From contig NZ_JACNMF010000003.1 in NCBI RefSeq assembly GCF_014270105.1, positions 186,001 through 250,000 of the forward strand: a stretch of DNA of 64,000 nt. The letters run 5' to 3'. Below the pieces are notes generated by a model. The model saw nothing but the letters and a program-made list of their open reading frames with translations, was not told the DNA's origin and did not search any database. This document shows positions 27,709-37,037 of the stretch, piece after piece; the first letter of the stretch is position 1, and every line of letters starts with the position of its first letter. This DNA is from Hyunsoonleella aquatilis (lineage in GTDB: Bacteria; Bacteroidota; Bacteroidia; Flavobacteriales; Flavobacteriaceae). The translations under genes and the position numbers were made by a program.

Positions 27709-30700
27709 ATGAAGAAATTAATAGCACTTATTTGTTTATTTCTGTTTTTAACTGGATGTAGTAACTCTGAAAATTATGAGATTATTAAATCTAATTTCAT
27801 CAACCCAACAGAAGACAATAACCTTTGGTGCTATTGGTATTGGATTAATGATGATATTTCTAAAGACGGCATTACCAAAGATTTAGAGGCGATGAAAAAA
27901 GCAGGAATTGGTGGTGCTTTAATCGGTAATATTAACCCGGCTCATAAAGATGGAAAAGTGCCGATGTTGAGCGAAGATTGGTGGAATCACATGGTACATG
28001 CTGTAGAAGAAGGCAAACGTATTGGTGTAGATATTGGTATTTTCAATTGTCCTGGTTGGAGCCAGAGTGGTGGCCCTTGGGTAGATTATACCAAGGCTAT
28101 GCGTTATTTAACTTTTAGTGAAACAAAAGTTGAGGGAGGTAAAGCGTTAACATTATCATTAAAAAAACCAAAAGAAAAGTTTCAAGACACACATACCTTT
28201 GCGTTCAAATCTTCAGATGTTGCAAAACGAAACACACAATCTATTCCTACAAAAATTACTGCTAACTGGAACGATGTTGATGTAAGTGTTCTGTCTGATG
28301 GCAACAAGGAGGCAGACACCAGCTTTAAACCAAAAAAAGGAGAGCCTTTAGAAATTAGTTTTGACCTTGCTGAACCGATTACAGCACGTTCTATAACTAT
28401 CATACCAAGTAAGGCTTTTAAGTGCAACATGTCTTTAATTGCTGTGGTTGATGGTAAAGAGAAATTGGTAAAAGAATTTCAGTTTGACCGTTTTCGCATT
28501 ACACCAAACGTAGCATCTATTGAAACAGGTGATTTCGCAACGGTTTTACCAGAAACGAAGGCCGGTAAATTTATTTTAAAATGCACCAGTTTTGGAACTA
28601 AAGGTACGGGTTATGGATTCGCTGAAATAAACATTTCTGAAGCTCCTGTACTGGATAAATACATAGAGAAACAATTAGGTAAAATGCATTCTACACCAAA
28701 ACCTGATTGGGACACCTACATTTTTGGAAGACAAGAAGCACTGAAAGACAAGAGTTTTACAGTTAACCCAGATGAGGTTATCGATTTGAGTGATAAATTA
28801 GACGAAAATGGCGTTCTTAATTGGGATGCACCAGAGGGGAATTGGACGATTATGCGAATGGGAATGACACCAACAGGTACAAAAAATGCGCCTGCTGCCC
28901 CTCAGGGTGTAGGTTATGAAATCGATAAAATGAATAGTGGTTTGGCACAATATCATTTCGATAACTTTGTAGGTGAATTTTTAAAACGTATTCCTGAAGA
29001 AAGCAAATCTGCCTTTAAATATGTTGTGGCAGATAGCTACGAACAAGGCTCTCAAAACTGGACAGATGGTTATGAAGTAAAGTTCAAAGAAAAGTACGGA
29101 TATGACCCTGTACCATTTTTACCAGTGCTTTCTGGTAGAATTGTAGGAAGTGTTGAACTTTCTGAGCGTTTTCTCTGGGATTTACGTCGTTCTATCGCCG
29201 ATGATGTGGCTTACGAATATGTTGGAGGTCTTAAAAAAGCAAGTAACAAACACAACTTGAAAACCTGGTTAGAGAATTACGGACATTGGGGGTTTCCTAG
29301 TGAATTTATGATGTATGGTGGCCAATCTGATTTAATTGCTGGGGAGTTTTGGAATGAAGGAACATTGGGTAATATCGAATGTAAAGCATCTTCTTCTACA
29401 GCACATACGTACGGAAAACCAATCACTTCTGCGGAAGCATTTACTTCATCAAGAAGAGCATATTTAAGACATCCTGCAATGCTTAAAAAACGAGGCGATT
29501 GGTCGTTAACAGAAGGTATCAATCACTTTGTTTTGCATTTGTACATTCAGCAACCAGATGATAATAGAAAACCAGGAATGAATGCTTGGTTTGGTACGGA
29601 ATTCAATCGTCACAATACTTGGTTTAGTCAGGCAGACACTTACTTTGATTATTTGCGTCGTTGTCAATACTTATTACAACAAGGAAAGTATGTGGCAGAT
29701 GTCTGTTATTTTATTGGGGAAGATGCACCTATTATGACTGGAGGTAGAATACCAGAAATTCCAAAAGGCTATTCTTATGATTATATTAACGCAGAGGTAA
29801 TTTTGAATAGACTTACAGTTAAGGATGGTCGTTTTGTATTGCCAGATGGCATGAGTTATAAAGTGATGGTATTGCCACCTTTTAAAACCATGCGTCCAGA
29901 ATTATTAACCAAATTGGAACAATTAGTTGCACAAGGAGGAGTAATTTTAGGACAAAAACCAGAAAAATCGCCAAGTTTAGAAAACTATCCAGCAAGTGAT
30001 AAGATTGTGAAAGATTTGGCAAATAAAATGTGGAATGCCAATTATGTAGATGGTAAAATGAAAGCAATTTATGGAAAAGGAAAAATTTGGGATGGATACG
30101 AATTATCTGAAGTTTTTACCGAACTAAACTTAGCTAAAGATGTTGATGTTTCAGAGGATGCACCAGTACTTTGGATACATAGAAATATGCCAGGTATGGA
30201 TGTTTATTTCATATCAAACCAAAGTGATGAGACATTAGATGTTGCTCCAATTTTTAGAACAGATAAAAGTTTAAAACCACAACTGTGGAATGCCTTAACT
30301 GGAGAAATGAGAGCTTTACCTGAGTATGAAATAACTCCAACTGGAATTAAAGTGCCATTGCAATTTAAAGGAGCTCAAAGTTGGTTTATTGTTTTTAGTG
30401 AAGAAGCTAAAACCGATAAAGGTCTTAATTTTCCAGAATACAAACCTTTAGTAATATTAGATAAAGATTTTAAAGTCGATTTTCAAAATAAAGAGATTGG
30501 ACCAAAAGAAACCCTTGTGTTTAACAAGCTACAAGATTGGTCAACTTCAGAAAATGAACAAATAAAATTCTATTCAGGTACAGCAACATATACCAAAAAT
30601 TTTACAATTGAAGAACTTCCTGAGAATCAAGAAATGTACATCAATTTAGGAAAAGTATCAGTGATGGCGAAAGTGAAATTAAATGGAAAAGATGTTGGAG

Positions 30701-30930
30701 GTGTATGGATGGCTCCTTACCGATTAAACATTTCAGAAGCTATCAAAAAAGGGGAAAACAAACTAGAAATAGAAGTAGTAAATCTATGGAGAAATCAATT
30801 GATAAAAGACAAACAAAAACCAAAAGAAGAAAAATATACTTGGTTGGTTATTGATGATATTAAACCAAACTCAAAATTACAGGAATCAGGATTGCTAGGG
30901 CCTGTGGTTATTGAGTCTATTCAGTATTGA
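27709..30930 (+). CDS. GH106 alpha-L-rhamnosidase lipoprotein
   Basis: This 1073-residue lipoprotein (Cys17, LTGC) has the GH106 opening: NLWCYWYWINDDISKDGI, a GIGGALIGNI strand and IGIFNCPGWSQSGGPW. Further on are DSYEQGSQNWTDG, typical of the family's TIM-barrel active site, and a C-terminal GH2-like galactose-binding jelly roll (about 950-1073, with VKLNGKDVGGVWMAPYR). GH106 enzymes remove alpha-L-rhamnose from complex pectic and algal glycans. It lies 15 bases after a GH78 gene and 25 before a sulfatase. Lipid anchoring suggests a periplasmic or surface location. Confidence 0.88.
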   Translation: MKKLIALICLFLFLTGCSNSENYEIIKSNFINPTEDNNLWCYWYWINDDISKDGITKDLEAMKKAGIGGALIGNINPAHKDGKVPMLSEDWWNHMVHAVEEGKRIGVDIGIFNCPGWSQSGGPWVDYTKAMRYLTFSETKVEGGKALTLSLKKPKEKFQDTHTFAFKSSDVAKRNTQSIPTKITANWNDVDVSVLSDGNKEADTSFKPKKGEPLEISFDLAEPITARSITIIPSKAFKCNMSLIAVVDGKEKLVKEFQFDRFRITPNVASIETGDFATVLPETKAGKFILKCTSFGTKGTGYGFAEINISEAPVLDKYIEKQLGKMHSTPKPDWDTYIFGRQEALKDKSFTVNPDEVIDLSDKLDENGVLNWDAPEGNWTIMRMGMTPTGTKNAPAAPQGVGYEIDKMNSGLAQYHFDNFVGEFLKRIPEESKSAFKYVVADSYEQGSQNWTDGYEVKFKEKYGYDPVPFLPVLSGRIVGSVELSERFLWDLRRSIADDVAYEYVGGLKKASNKHNLKTWLENYGHWGFPSEFMMYGGQSDLIAGEFWNEGTLGNIECKASSSTAHTYGKPITSAEAFTSSRRAYLRHPAMLKKRGDWSLTEGINHFVLHLYIQQPDDNRKPGMNAWFGTEFNRHNTWFSQADTYFDYLRRCQYLLQQGKYVADVCYFIGEDAPIMTGGRIPEIPKGYSYDYINAEVILNRLTVKDGRFVLPDGMSYKVMVLPPFKTMRPELLTKLEQLVAQGGVILGQKPEKSPSLENYPASDKIVKDLANKMWNANYVDGKMKAIYGKGKIWDGYELSEVFTELNLAKDVDVSEDAPVLWIHRNMPGMDVYFISNQSDETLDVAPIFRTDKSLKPQLWNALTGEMRALPEYEITPTGIKVPLQFKGAQSWFIVFSEEAKTDKGLNFPEYKPLVILDKDFKVDFQNKEIGPKETLVFNKLQDWSTSENEQIKFYSGTATYTKNFTIEELPENQEMYINLGKVSVMAKVKLNGKDVGGVWMAPYRLNISEAIKKGENKLEIEVVNLWRNQLIKDKQKPKEEKYTWLVIDDIKPNSKLQESGLLGPVVIESIQY

Positions 30931-30955
30931 TTTGAAAATAAATTAGAAACTATTC

Positions 30956-32404
30956 ATGAAACCCAAAATAGCAACTTTTAGTATCCTTTTGATTACCTTA
31001 ATATCTATCATTGTAGGTTGCAAGAAAAAACAAGTGGTAGAAAATAAAGAGGCGATTGAAAATCTACAAGTAGCCACAAAACCAAACATCATTTTTATTC
31101 TAGCAGACGATTTGGGCTATGGCGATGTAGGCTTTAATGGACAGGACAAAATAAATACCCCAAACATTGATAGGCTAGCTGAAAATGGTATGATTTTTAC
31201 TAATCATTACACAGGGTCTTCTGTTTGTGGGCCTTCTAGAGCTGTTTTGATGACAGGTAAACATACAGGTCATAGCACTGTAAGAGGAAATCCGAGATGG
31301 ACAGCAAGTGGTACTCCAGTAGATTTGGATGATAAAGACGTTACTGTTGCAGAAGAATTGAAACGCGCAGGTTATACCACAGGAATTGTCGGCAAATGGG
31401 GGCTTGCAGAAAACTTAACCGATGGTGTGCCTAATAAACAAGGTTTTGATTATTTCTACGGATTTAACCAACACTCTCCTGCGCATCATTATTACCCCAA
31501 TACTATTTTTGAAAATGAAACCGAGTTAACCTTAGATGGAAACGACCCTCAAAATAAAAAGGGACAGCACATCCATTATTTAATTTCAGAAAAGGCAACG
31601 GAATTTGTTAATAGAAATCATGAAGTACCTTTCTTTCTCTATGTGTCATATACCATCCCGCATTTTGAGCTAACTATTCCAGAGGAAGAAAAAGAACAAT
31701 ACAAAAACTTGGGGTGGCCAAAGCGAAAAATGACACCAGGGCATTATCGTCATGATGAAGATGGCCACATTACCTATGCAGCAATGGTATCTACTATGGA
31801 TAGAGATATTGGAAATCTATTAAAACAACTAGAAAAGTTAGGTGTAGCTGATAATACCTTAATTGTTTTTACTAGTGATAACGGACACGAATATGACGAT
31901 TTAAAAAATGAGTTTTTTAATAGTAATGGCGATTTTCAAGGACATAAGCGCGATTTGTATGAAGGTGGTATTCGCACCCCTTTTGTAGCTTATTGGCCAA
32001 ATACAATTAAAGCAGGTTCAACAACCAATCATATTTCTGCTTTTTGGGATTTTTTACCCACAGCTTGCGAGCTGGCTGGTATACAACCTTCTGATAAAAT
32101 TGATGGTGTTTCTTATGCACCTACACTTTTAGGAAATGATAATCAGCAACAAAAACACAGTTATTTGTATTGGGAGTTTAATGAAAGACAAGGGCCTATT
32201 CAAGCGGTTAGAAAGGACAATTGGAAAGCTGTAAAATTCGATAAAAAACCTGTTGAATTATATGATTTAAGTAATGATATAGGCGAGCAAAATAATATTG
32301 CAGAACAGCATCCGGAAAAGGCAAATGAGCTATTACATTTTATCAACAATTCTAGAACAGAACATCCGGAGTTTCCTTTGATAAAAAAGACGTTTAAAAA
32401 ATAA
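30956..32404 (+). CDS. S1-family sulfatase lipoprotein
   Basis: This 482-residue arylsulfatase-type enzyme has a lipobox at Cys22 (IVGC). The formylglycine site is C91-GPSR with the following LMTGK. The Ca2+-binding aspartates are in ADDLGYGD (51-52) and FTSDNGHE, and GKWGLA matches the family's GKWH-like strand. It should remove sulfate esters from oligosaccharides in the periplasm, after Cys-to-formylglycine conversion by a maturase not encoded here. It is fourth gene of its operon and followed after 19 bases by another sulfatase. The S1 subfamily and sulfated position cannot be assigned by eye. Confidence 0.9.
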   Translation: MKPKIATFSILLITLISIIVGCKKKQVVENKEAIENLQVATKPNIIFILADDLGYGDVGFNGQDKINTPNIDRLAENGMIFTNHYTGSSVCGPSRAVLMTGKHTGHSTVRGNPRWTASGTPVDLDDKDVTVAEELKRAGYTTGIVGKWGLAENLTDGVPNKQGFDYFYGFNQHSPAHHYYPNTIFENETELTLDGNDPQNKKGQHIHYLISEKATEFVNRNHEVPFFLYVSYTIPHFELTIPEEEKEQYKNLGWPKRKMTPGHYRHDEDGHITYAAMVSTMDRDIGNLLKQLEKLGVADNTLIVFTSDNGHEYDDLKNEFFNSNGDFQGHKRDLYEGGIRTPFVAYWPNTIKAGSTTNHISAFWDFLPTACELAGIQPSDKIDGVSYAPTLLGNDNQQQKHSYLYWEFNERQGPIQAVRKDNWKAVKFDKKPVELYDLSNDIGEQNNIAEQHPEKANELLHFINNSRTEHPEFPLIKKTFKK

Positions 32405-32423
32405 TCATTGACATCACTGAAAT

Positions 32424-33821
32424 ATGAGAATACATCTAATATTATTCACTTTTTTGATTACCTCGATTAGCTCTTGTAATAGCCAATCCAGTCGAAAGCA
32501 AAATACCAAACTCAATATCGTTATCATAAATGTGGACGATATGGGGTGGAGAGATGTTGGTTTTATGGGAAGTGAATACTACGAAACTCCCAATATAGAT
32601 TACCTGTCTAGTTTAGGAATGGTGTTTACTAACGGCTATGCATCTGCCTCTAATTGTGCGCCAAGTAGAGCTAATTTAATGACAGGGCAATGGGCGCCAC
32701 GTCACGGTATTTATACGGTTAGCCCTTCAACACGGGGTAAGTCTGAAGATAGAAAACTAATTCCTATAAAAAATACTCATACTTTATCACCAAAACACAA
32801 AATATTACCTCAGATTTTACGAGCAAACGGATACCTTACCTGTCATGCAGGGAAGTGGCATTTAAGTGATAACCCTCTAGAATATGGTTTTGATGTGAAT
32901 ATTGGCGGAAGTCATGCGGGACTACCCAGAAGCTATTATCCACCATATAAAAATGTGAAGATAGAAAAAGGCAATAGCCAATATTTGACAGATTTGGTAA
33001 TGGAAAATGCTTTAAAGTTTGTAGATACCGTTCAGAAACCATTTTATTTGAACTATTCGCCTTATGCAGTTCATGTGCCTATTATGGCAGTAGACAGTAT
33101 TGTACCTAAATATGAAAAAAAATCACCTTGGCAAGGTCAAGGTAATCCTGAGTATGCTTCAATGATAGATAATCTAGATAGGAATATTGGGTTACTCATC
33201 AATAAGTTGAAAGAAAGAAATCTTTTTGAGAATACACTCATTGTTTTTACTTCAGACAATGGCGGTTTGTATGGAATTACGAAACAAAAACCATTAAGAG
33301 CAGGAAAAGGGAGCTATTATGAAGGTGGTATTAGAGAGCCTTTTTTCTTTGTGTTGAATGGTAAGATTCAGCCGAATATAAAGAGTGAAGTCCCCATAAC
33401 GAATTTAGATGTTTTTCCAACAGTATTGTTATATGCAGGTATTGATGCTAGCTCGCTTCAATTGGATGGTAATAATTTAGCACCCGTTTTAGAAAAAGAA
33501 GTAGAAGTTTTTGAACGTCCTTTATTTTGGCATTTTCCAATTTACTTACAAGCCTATAATGTAAATGACAATGAAAATAGAGACTCTTTATTTAGAACAC
33601 GACCAGGTTCTGTAATACGAAAAGGCGATTGGAAATTGCACTATTATTTTGAAGATGACGGGGTAGAATTGTACAATTTATCTGAAGATATTGGAGAACA
33701 AAATAATCTTTCAGAAACAAATCCAAAAAAGAAAGAAGAGTTACTTAACGATTTAAAAAAATGGTGGGCAGAAACGAAAGCGCCTATACCTAAAACTAAA
33801 AATCCCGAATTCGAAAACTAA
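32424..33821 (+). CDS. S1-family sulfatase lipoprotein
   Basis: This 465-residue enzyme has a lipobox at Cys18 (SISSC). The formylglycine motif is C78-APSR followed by NLMTGQ. Metal-binding motifs are NVDDMGWRD and FTSDNGGL, and AGKWHL is present. It should hydrolyse a sulfate ester on PUL-derived oligosaccharides in the periplasm. It closes the P4 operon. Its C-terminal 45 residues match the surviving tail of the collapsed sulfatase gene at 36787-37008 (EQNNL, NP-x-KK, ETxAPI, NPEF), so that pseudogene derives from a close paralogue. Confidence 0.9.
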   Translation: MRIHLILFTFLITSISSCNSQSSRKQNTKLNIVIINVDDMGWRDVGFMGSEYYETPNIDYLSSLGMVFTNGYASASNCAPSRANLMTGQWAPRHGIYTVSPSTRGKSEDRKLIPIKNTHTLSPKHKILPQILRANGYLTCHAGKWHLSDNPLEYGFDVNIGGSHAGLPRSYYPPYKNVKIEKGNSQYLTDLVMENALKFVDTVQKPFYLNYSPYAVHVPIMAVDSIVPKYEKKSPWQGQGNPEYASMIDNLDRNIGLLINKLKERNLFENTLIVFTSDNGGLYGITKQKPLRAGKGSYYEGGIREPFFFVLNGKIQPNIKSEVPITNLDVFPTVLLYAGIDASSLQLDGNNLAPVLEKEVEVFERPLFWHFPIYLQAYNVNDNENRDSLFRTRPGSVIRKGDWKLHYYFEDDGVELYNLSEDIGEQNNLSETNPKKKEELLNDLKKWWAETKAPIPKTKNPEFEN

Positions 33822-33850
33822 GTTTCAATAATATTGAAAACATTAATTCA

Positions 33851-33895
33851 CAGGATATTACAGGATGTTAATTCTATCAAAAAGAATTAACTTTG
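33851..33895 (+). promoter_or_regulatory. Regulon promoter P5 (two perfect CAGGAT boxes)
   Basis: CAGGAT occurs at 33851 and again at 33861, and a perfect -7 box TAACTTTG starts at 33888, 27 bp after the second. The ATG of the GH39-like gene is 29 bp from the -7 box start. This is the cleanest copy of the array. Confidence 0.85.
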
Positions 33896-33916
33896 AGAAA
33901 GTAAAATCGGTATTAA

Positions 33917-36475
33917 ATGATAAATATTCTGAACTTCATAAAGAAATATGTTTTTATTTTATTGAGTTTTACTTGGGTTACTTTCATGCAAAGTCAAGTA
34001 AAATTATCGACTGATTTTACAAGTGAAAGTGATAAAAGGCTCCCAATTCATAATGTATGGAATACAGCTAACAGAATAAGTCCACGAAATGGATCAAATA
34101 TTCGAACAGGTCTTAAAATGAATATTGTGAGAATGATTGGGGGAATCAATAAAGTTGTAAATGGCGTGGCGCAAAAAGATTTGGATTATGACCCATGCAT
34201 ATATGACTCTATTAAGAATAAATATGTTTATAGATGGGATCCTCTAATAGATAGACTTAATAAAGTAGTTAACTCGCAAACCGAAATTTTGCAAATTGCT
34301 TTAGATCAACCACCATGGGCTTTTCAGCATGGTTATACTTTTATTCAGGAAGGTACAAGAGATAATGTAAATTTCAGAGAAAATGAAAGAATATCCGTTT
34401 ATGGCAATTCTTTGCCACCTGCTAATAAAGATGCCTATCACGATTTTATAAAAGCATTAATGACCAAATTGGTGGAAACCTATGGTGAGGAAAAGGTTTT
34501 ATCATGGCGTTTTAGAGTTGGTTCGGAAATTGAAACTCCAGATCACTGGTATGGTACCAAACAAGACTTTATAGAACACTTTGCAAATACTGAAAGTGCA
34601 GTACGATCTATTTTACCAAATGCAAAAGTTGGATTACATACAAGAAATCCAGGTTTCTTATATAAAAATGGTACCATTTTAAACTATAAAGGAGAACCTT
34701 ATGCTTCTTTCATTGAAGGGCTAATTGATTACAATCACGCTAATAATATAAAGTGTGATTTTTGGGGATTATCAGATTACATTGTTATAGGTAATAGTAA
34801 TTTAAGAGACATGAATGGCAAATACACCAAAAATTTTGCACCTCTTATCAATAATCCTAAATGGAATCCCGAAACGTCAATAGATATTATGGAGTACAAA
34901 ACTGTAACCACTATGAATGGTGCAGATGGGAAAGGAACAATTGGTTGTGAAACCACGCATAGAGAAATTGTAGAATTGATTTTTGCGAATACTTTTTATA
35001 AAAATAAAGACAAAGGTCTAGAACATATTTACAGATGGGGCAATAGAACAGGTAGTGAAGACCCTGATGCTATAAAAGAATTAAATAAGATGATTGATCT
35101 AGTTCGTTATGAAACTAGCATATCTGGGAATCCCAATACATCAACAAATGAGTTGGATGCTATCTTTGCCAAAAAAGAATCCGAAAGTGAGTTTGATGTT
35201 TTGATATATAATTATAACAGTAGCGCACTTAGTTATAGAGATAATGAAAATGTAGATGTTTCTTTTTTTACAGATTTACCCGTTGGAACAACATTATACT
35301 GCAGAAGCAAACCTTATGGGAAAGAGAATAACAAGCTTCAGAATTTTTTAATCAATAATTCGAACCACGTAATGAGTGGTTTTGATGAGAAAGGAGCTCC
35401 GGATCGTACTTTAACAGAAGAAGGTTACACAGCGTATCAAAATTATGAAAACCCAAACCCTCATCAATTTACAGAATGGAAAAGCCTTACTACTAAAGAA
35501 CGAAATGATGGTAAATCTGGATCTGAAGTTAAAATGTCAACTGAAATTGGGTCTTTTGCTTTTGAGAAATTCGAATTCAGACTGGAATCAGCTTTTGTTA
35601 AGGCAATAACTCCAGCAAACTATGTTTGGACTTCTACGGAAGACTTTTCAGCTTGGTTCGCCGTTAAAGGAGGGATGACCATAAATACAGATAATGATAA
35701 ATTAAATGTTGCTTTTTCTTCGGAATCTTCTTGGCCTACGATAGCAATAAATAATCTGAATTTAGATGCCAGCCTTTATGGTACTTTAAGAATTGTGGTT
35801 AAGAATAATACCGATAAACCTGATCTTCAAATGTTTCCGAATGCCTCAGGGGCAAGTTCTAAGACAGGTAGAAAAAAAGAAACTGTACCCAATGACAACC
35901 AATGGCATACCTTAGATTTTGATTTAATTAATTGGAGATTATGGACAGGCACTATCAATGAATTTGAATTTTATAACAACTTTAGTTCAGGAAGTATTGT
36001 TTTTGATAGTATTGAGTTTATACCTAAAAATCCTACTACCCACACCATAACACTTAGTAAAGAAGGGCAAGGACTTTTAAACTATAGTAGTGGTACTGCA
36101 CTTAATGGGCAAGAATTTAGTTTAAATGCTATTGCAAATGAAGGTTGGAAATTTGAAGGTTGGGAAGGCGATATTATCAGTACAGATAATCCATTAGCAA
36201 TAACAGTAACGTCAGATATGAATATCAAAGCAGTATTTTCGAATGATCAATTATCTGTTGATAAGAATAATACACAAAAATTTATTGTATTTCCGAATCC
36301 TAGTGATAATGGTGTGTTTCAATTAAAAAGTCAAACACCTCAAAGTTGGAAAGTATATGCTATTACTGGAAAAAAAATATCTGAAGGAAAAGGGCGTGTT
36401 ATTGACATTTCCTCTTTTGCCAGAGGAATGTATATCTTAAAAGTCAATAATTCTTTTATCAAATTACTGTATTAA
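33917..36475 (+). CDS. Secreted GH39-like glycosidase with InlB-type repeat and T9SS tail
   Basis: This 852-residue protein has a signal-peptide-like N-terminus (about 1-27) and a clan GH-A barrel resembling GH39 (about 30-500). The acid/base candidate is Glu204 in WRFRVGSE, and the nucleophile candidate is in DIMEYK. Next come a beta-sandwich (about 570-705), an InlB-like divergent repeat (about 710-780, WKFEGWEGD) and a T9SS sorting domain (about 785-852). GH39 enzymes are beta-xylosidases or iduronidases, and both activities would fit an ulvan-like glycan. The residue before the acid/base Glu is Ser where clan GH-A normally has Asn. The gene is monocistronic under P5. Confidence 0.68.
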   Translation: MINILNFIKKYVFILLSFTWVTFMQSQVKLSTDFTSESDKRLPIHNVWNTANRISPRNGSNIRTGLKMNIVRMIGGINKVVNGVAQKDLDYDPCIYDSIKNKYVYRWDPLIDRLNKVVNSQTEILQIALDQPPWAFQHGYTFIQEGTRDNVNFRENERISVYGNSLPPANKDAYHDFIKALMTKLVETYGEEKVLSWRFRVGSEIETPDHWYGTKQDFIEHFANTESAVRSILPNAKVGLHTRNPGFLYKNGTILNYKGEPYASFIEGLIDYNHANNIKCDFWGLSDYIVIGNSNLRDMNGKYTKNFAPLINNPKWNPETSIDIMEYKTVTTMNGADGKGTIGCETTHREIVELIFANTFYKNKDKGLEHIYRWGNRTGSEDPDAIKELNKMIDLVRYETSISGNPNTSTNELDAIFAKKESESEFDVLIYNYNSSALSYRDNENVDVSFFTDLPVGTTLYCRSKPYGKENNKLQNFLINNSNHVMSGFDEKGAPDRTLTEEGYTAYQNYENPNPHQFTEWKSLTTKERNDGKSGSEVKMSTEIGSFAFEKFEFRLESAFVKAITPANYVWTSTEDFSAWFAVKGGMTINTDNDKLNVAFSSESSWPTIAINNLNLDASLYGTLRIVVKNNTDKPDLQMFPNASGASSKTGRKKETVPNDNQWHTLDFDLINWRLWTGTINEFEFYNNFSSGSIVFDSIEFIPKNPTTHTITLSKEGQGLLNYSSGTALNGQEFSLNAIANEGWKFEGWEGDIISTDNPLAITVTSDMNIKAVFSNDQLSVDKNNTQKFIVFPNPSDNGVFQLKSQTPQSWKVYAITGKKISEGKGRVIDISSFARGMYILKVNNSFIKLLY

Positions 36476-36696
36476 AAAAGGTAAGCAAAAAGAAAAAATA
36501 TTCAATTAATTCCGAAACCCACTAATAGAAGTAATGGCATTTGTTCGTTAGTAGCAGAATGCGAATAAAGTACGAGTAAGGACTTGATATCCGAATAGAA
36601 ATAAGACGCCTATAACGTATAAAAATTGAGTATCAACAGATCGGGAAAGTAATTTTAGATTAAAAGTAAAAGGTAAATTTATTTTCTTTTCGATAT

Positions 36697-36741
36697 CCCG
36701 AGAGTACAGGATAAACTTTTTAACAGAGCCTAATATTTTTA
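36697..36741 (+). promoter_or_regulatory. Regulon promoter P6
   Basis: CAGGAT at 36707 (within GAGAGTACAGGATA) is preceded 10 bp upstream by a poor half-box (CCCGAG). TATTTTTA starts at 36734, 27 bp after the main box. It now drives the sulfatase remnant and, behind it, RhaT, a sulfatase and the enolase-superfamily gene. Confidence 0.68.
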
Positions 36742-36786
36742 TGTTTTAGCCCGAGTTTTAAATGTATTTCTAATAATATCATCCCA

Positions 36787-37008
36787 ATGATCAAAAAACA
36801 AATTCTATTCCTCTTTACTTTTTTAACTGTTTTAATGGCTTCTTGTAGAAAAAACGCTTCGGCTAAAGATATTATAGAACAAAATAATTTGGCATCTTTA
36901 AATCCAGCAAAAAAGTAGGAATTGTTAGGTGAGTTAAAAAACAGGTGGAAGGAAACCGATGCGCCGATTCGAACGGAGTTAAATCCTGAATTTATTTCTG
37001 AAAATTAG
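36787..37008 (+). pseudogene. Internally deleted S1 sulfatase lipoprotein gene with in-frame stop
   Basis: An ATG at 36787 opens a lipoprotein signal (MIKKQILF to ASC, Cys19) followed by about eight residues. The frame then enters DIIEQNNL...NPAKK, a TAG stop at 36916, then ELLGELKNRWKETDAPI and NPEFISEN before a TAG at 37008. The second part aligns with the C-terminus of the sulfatase at 32424-33821. About 400 codons of core, including the formylglycine site, are gone, but signal and tail remain in one frame. This is the scar of an in-frame deletion plus a nonsense mutation. The promoter P6 in front is intact, so transcription probably still serves RhaT downstream. Confidence 0.85.
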
Positions 37009-37037
37009 ATTTTAATCATGATAAATCGATAAAAATT

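Larger units (their letters stand above)
36476..37037 (+). other. 562-bp gap holding promoter P6 and a collapsed sulfatase gene
   Basis: No intact gene is present. The first about 220 bases show nothing recognisable. P6 lies at 36697-36741, and the remnant of a sulfatase lipoprotein gene occupies 36787-37008. RhaT starts 29 bases later. Confidence 0.8.

Noticed and set aside
33823-33839. Palindrome TTTCAATA-A-TATTGAAA after the second sulfatase as a terminator
   Set aside because: The centre is one base, the stem is AT-only and no T run follows; it may be chance in AT-rich DNA.
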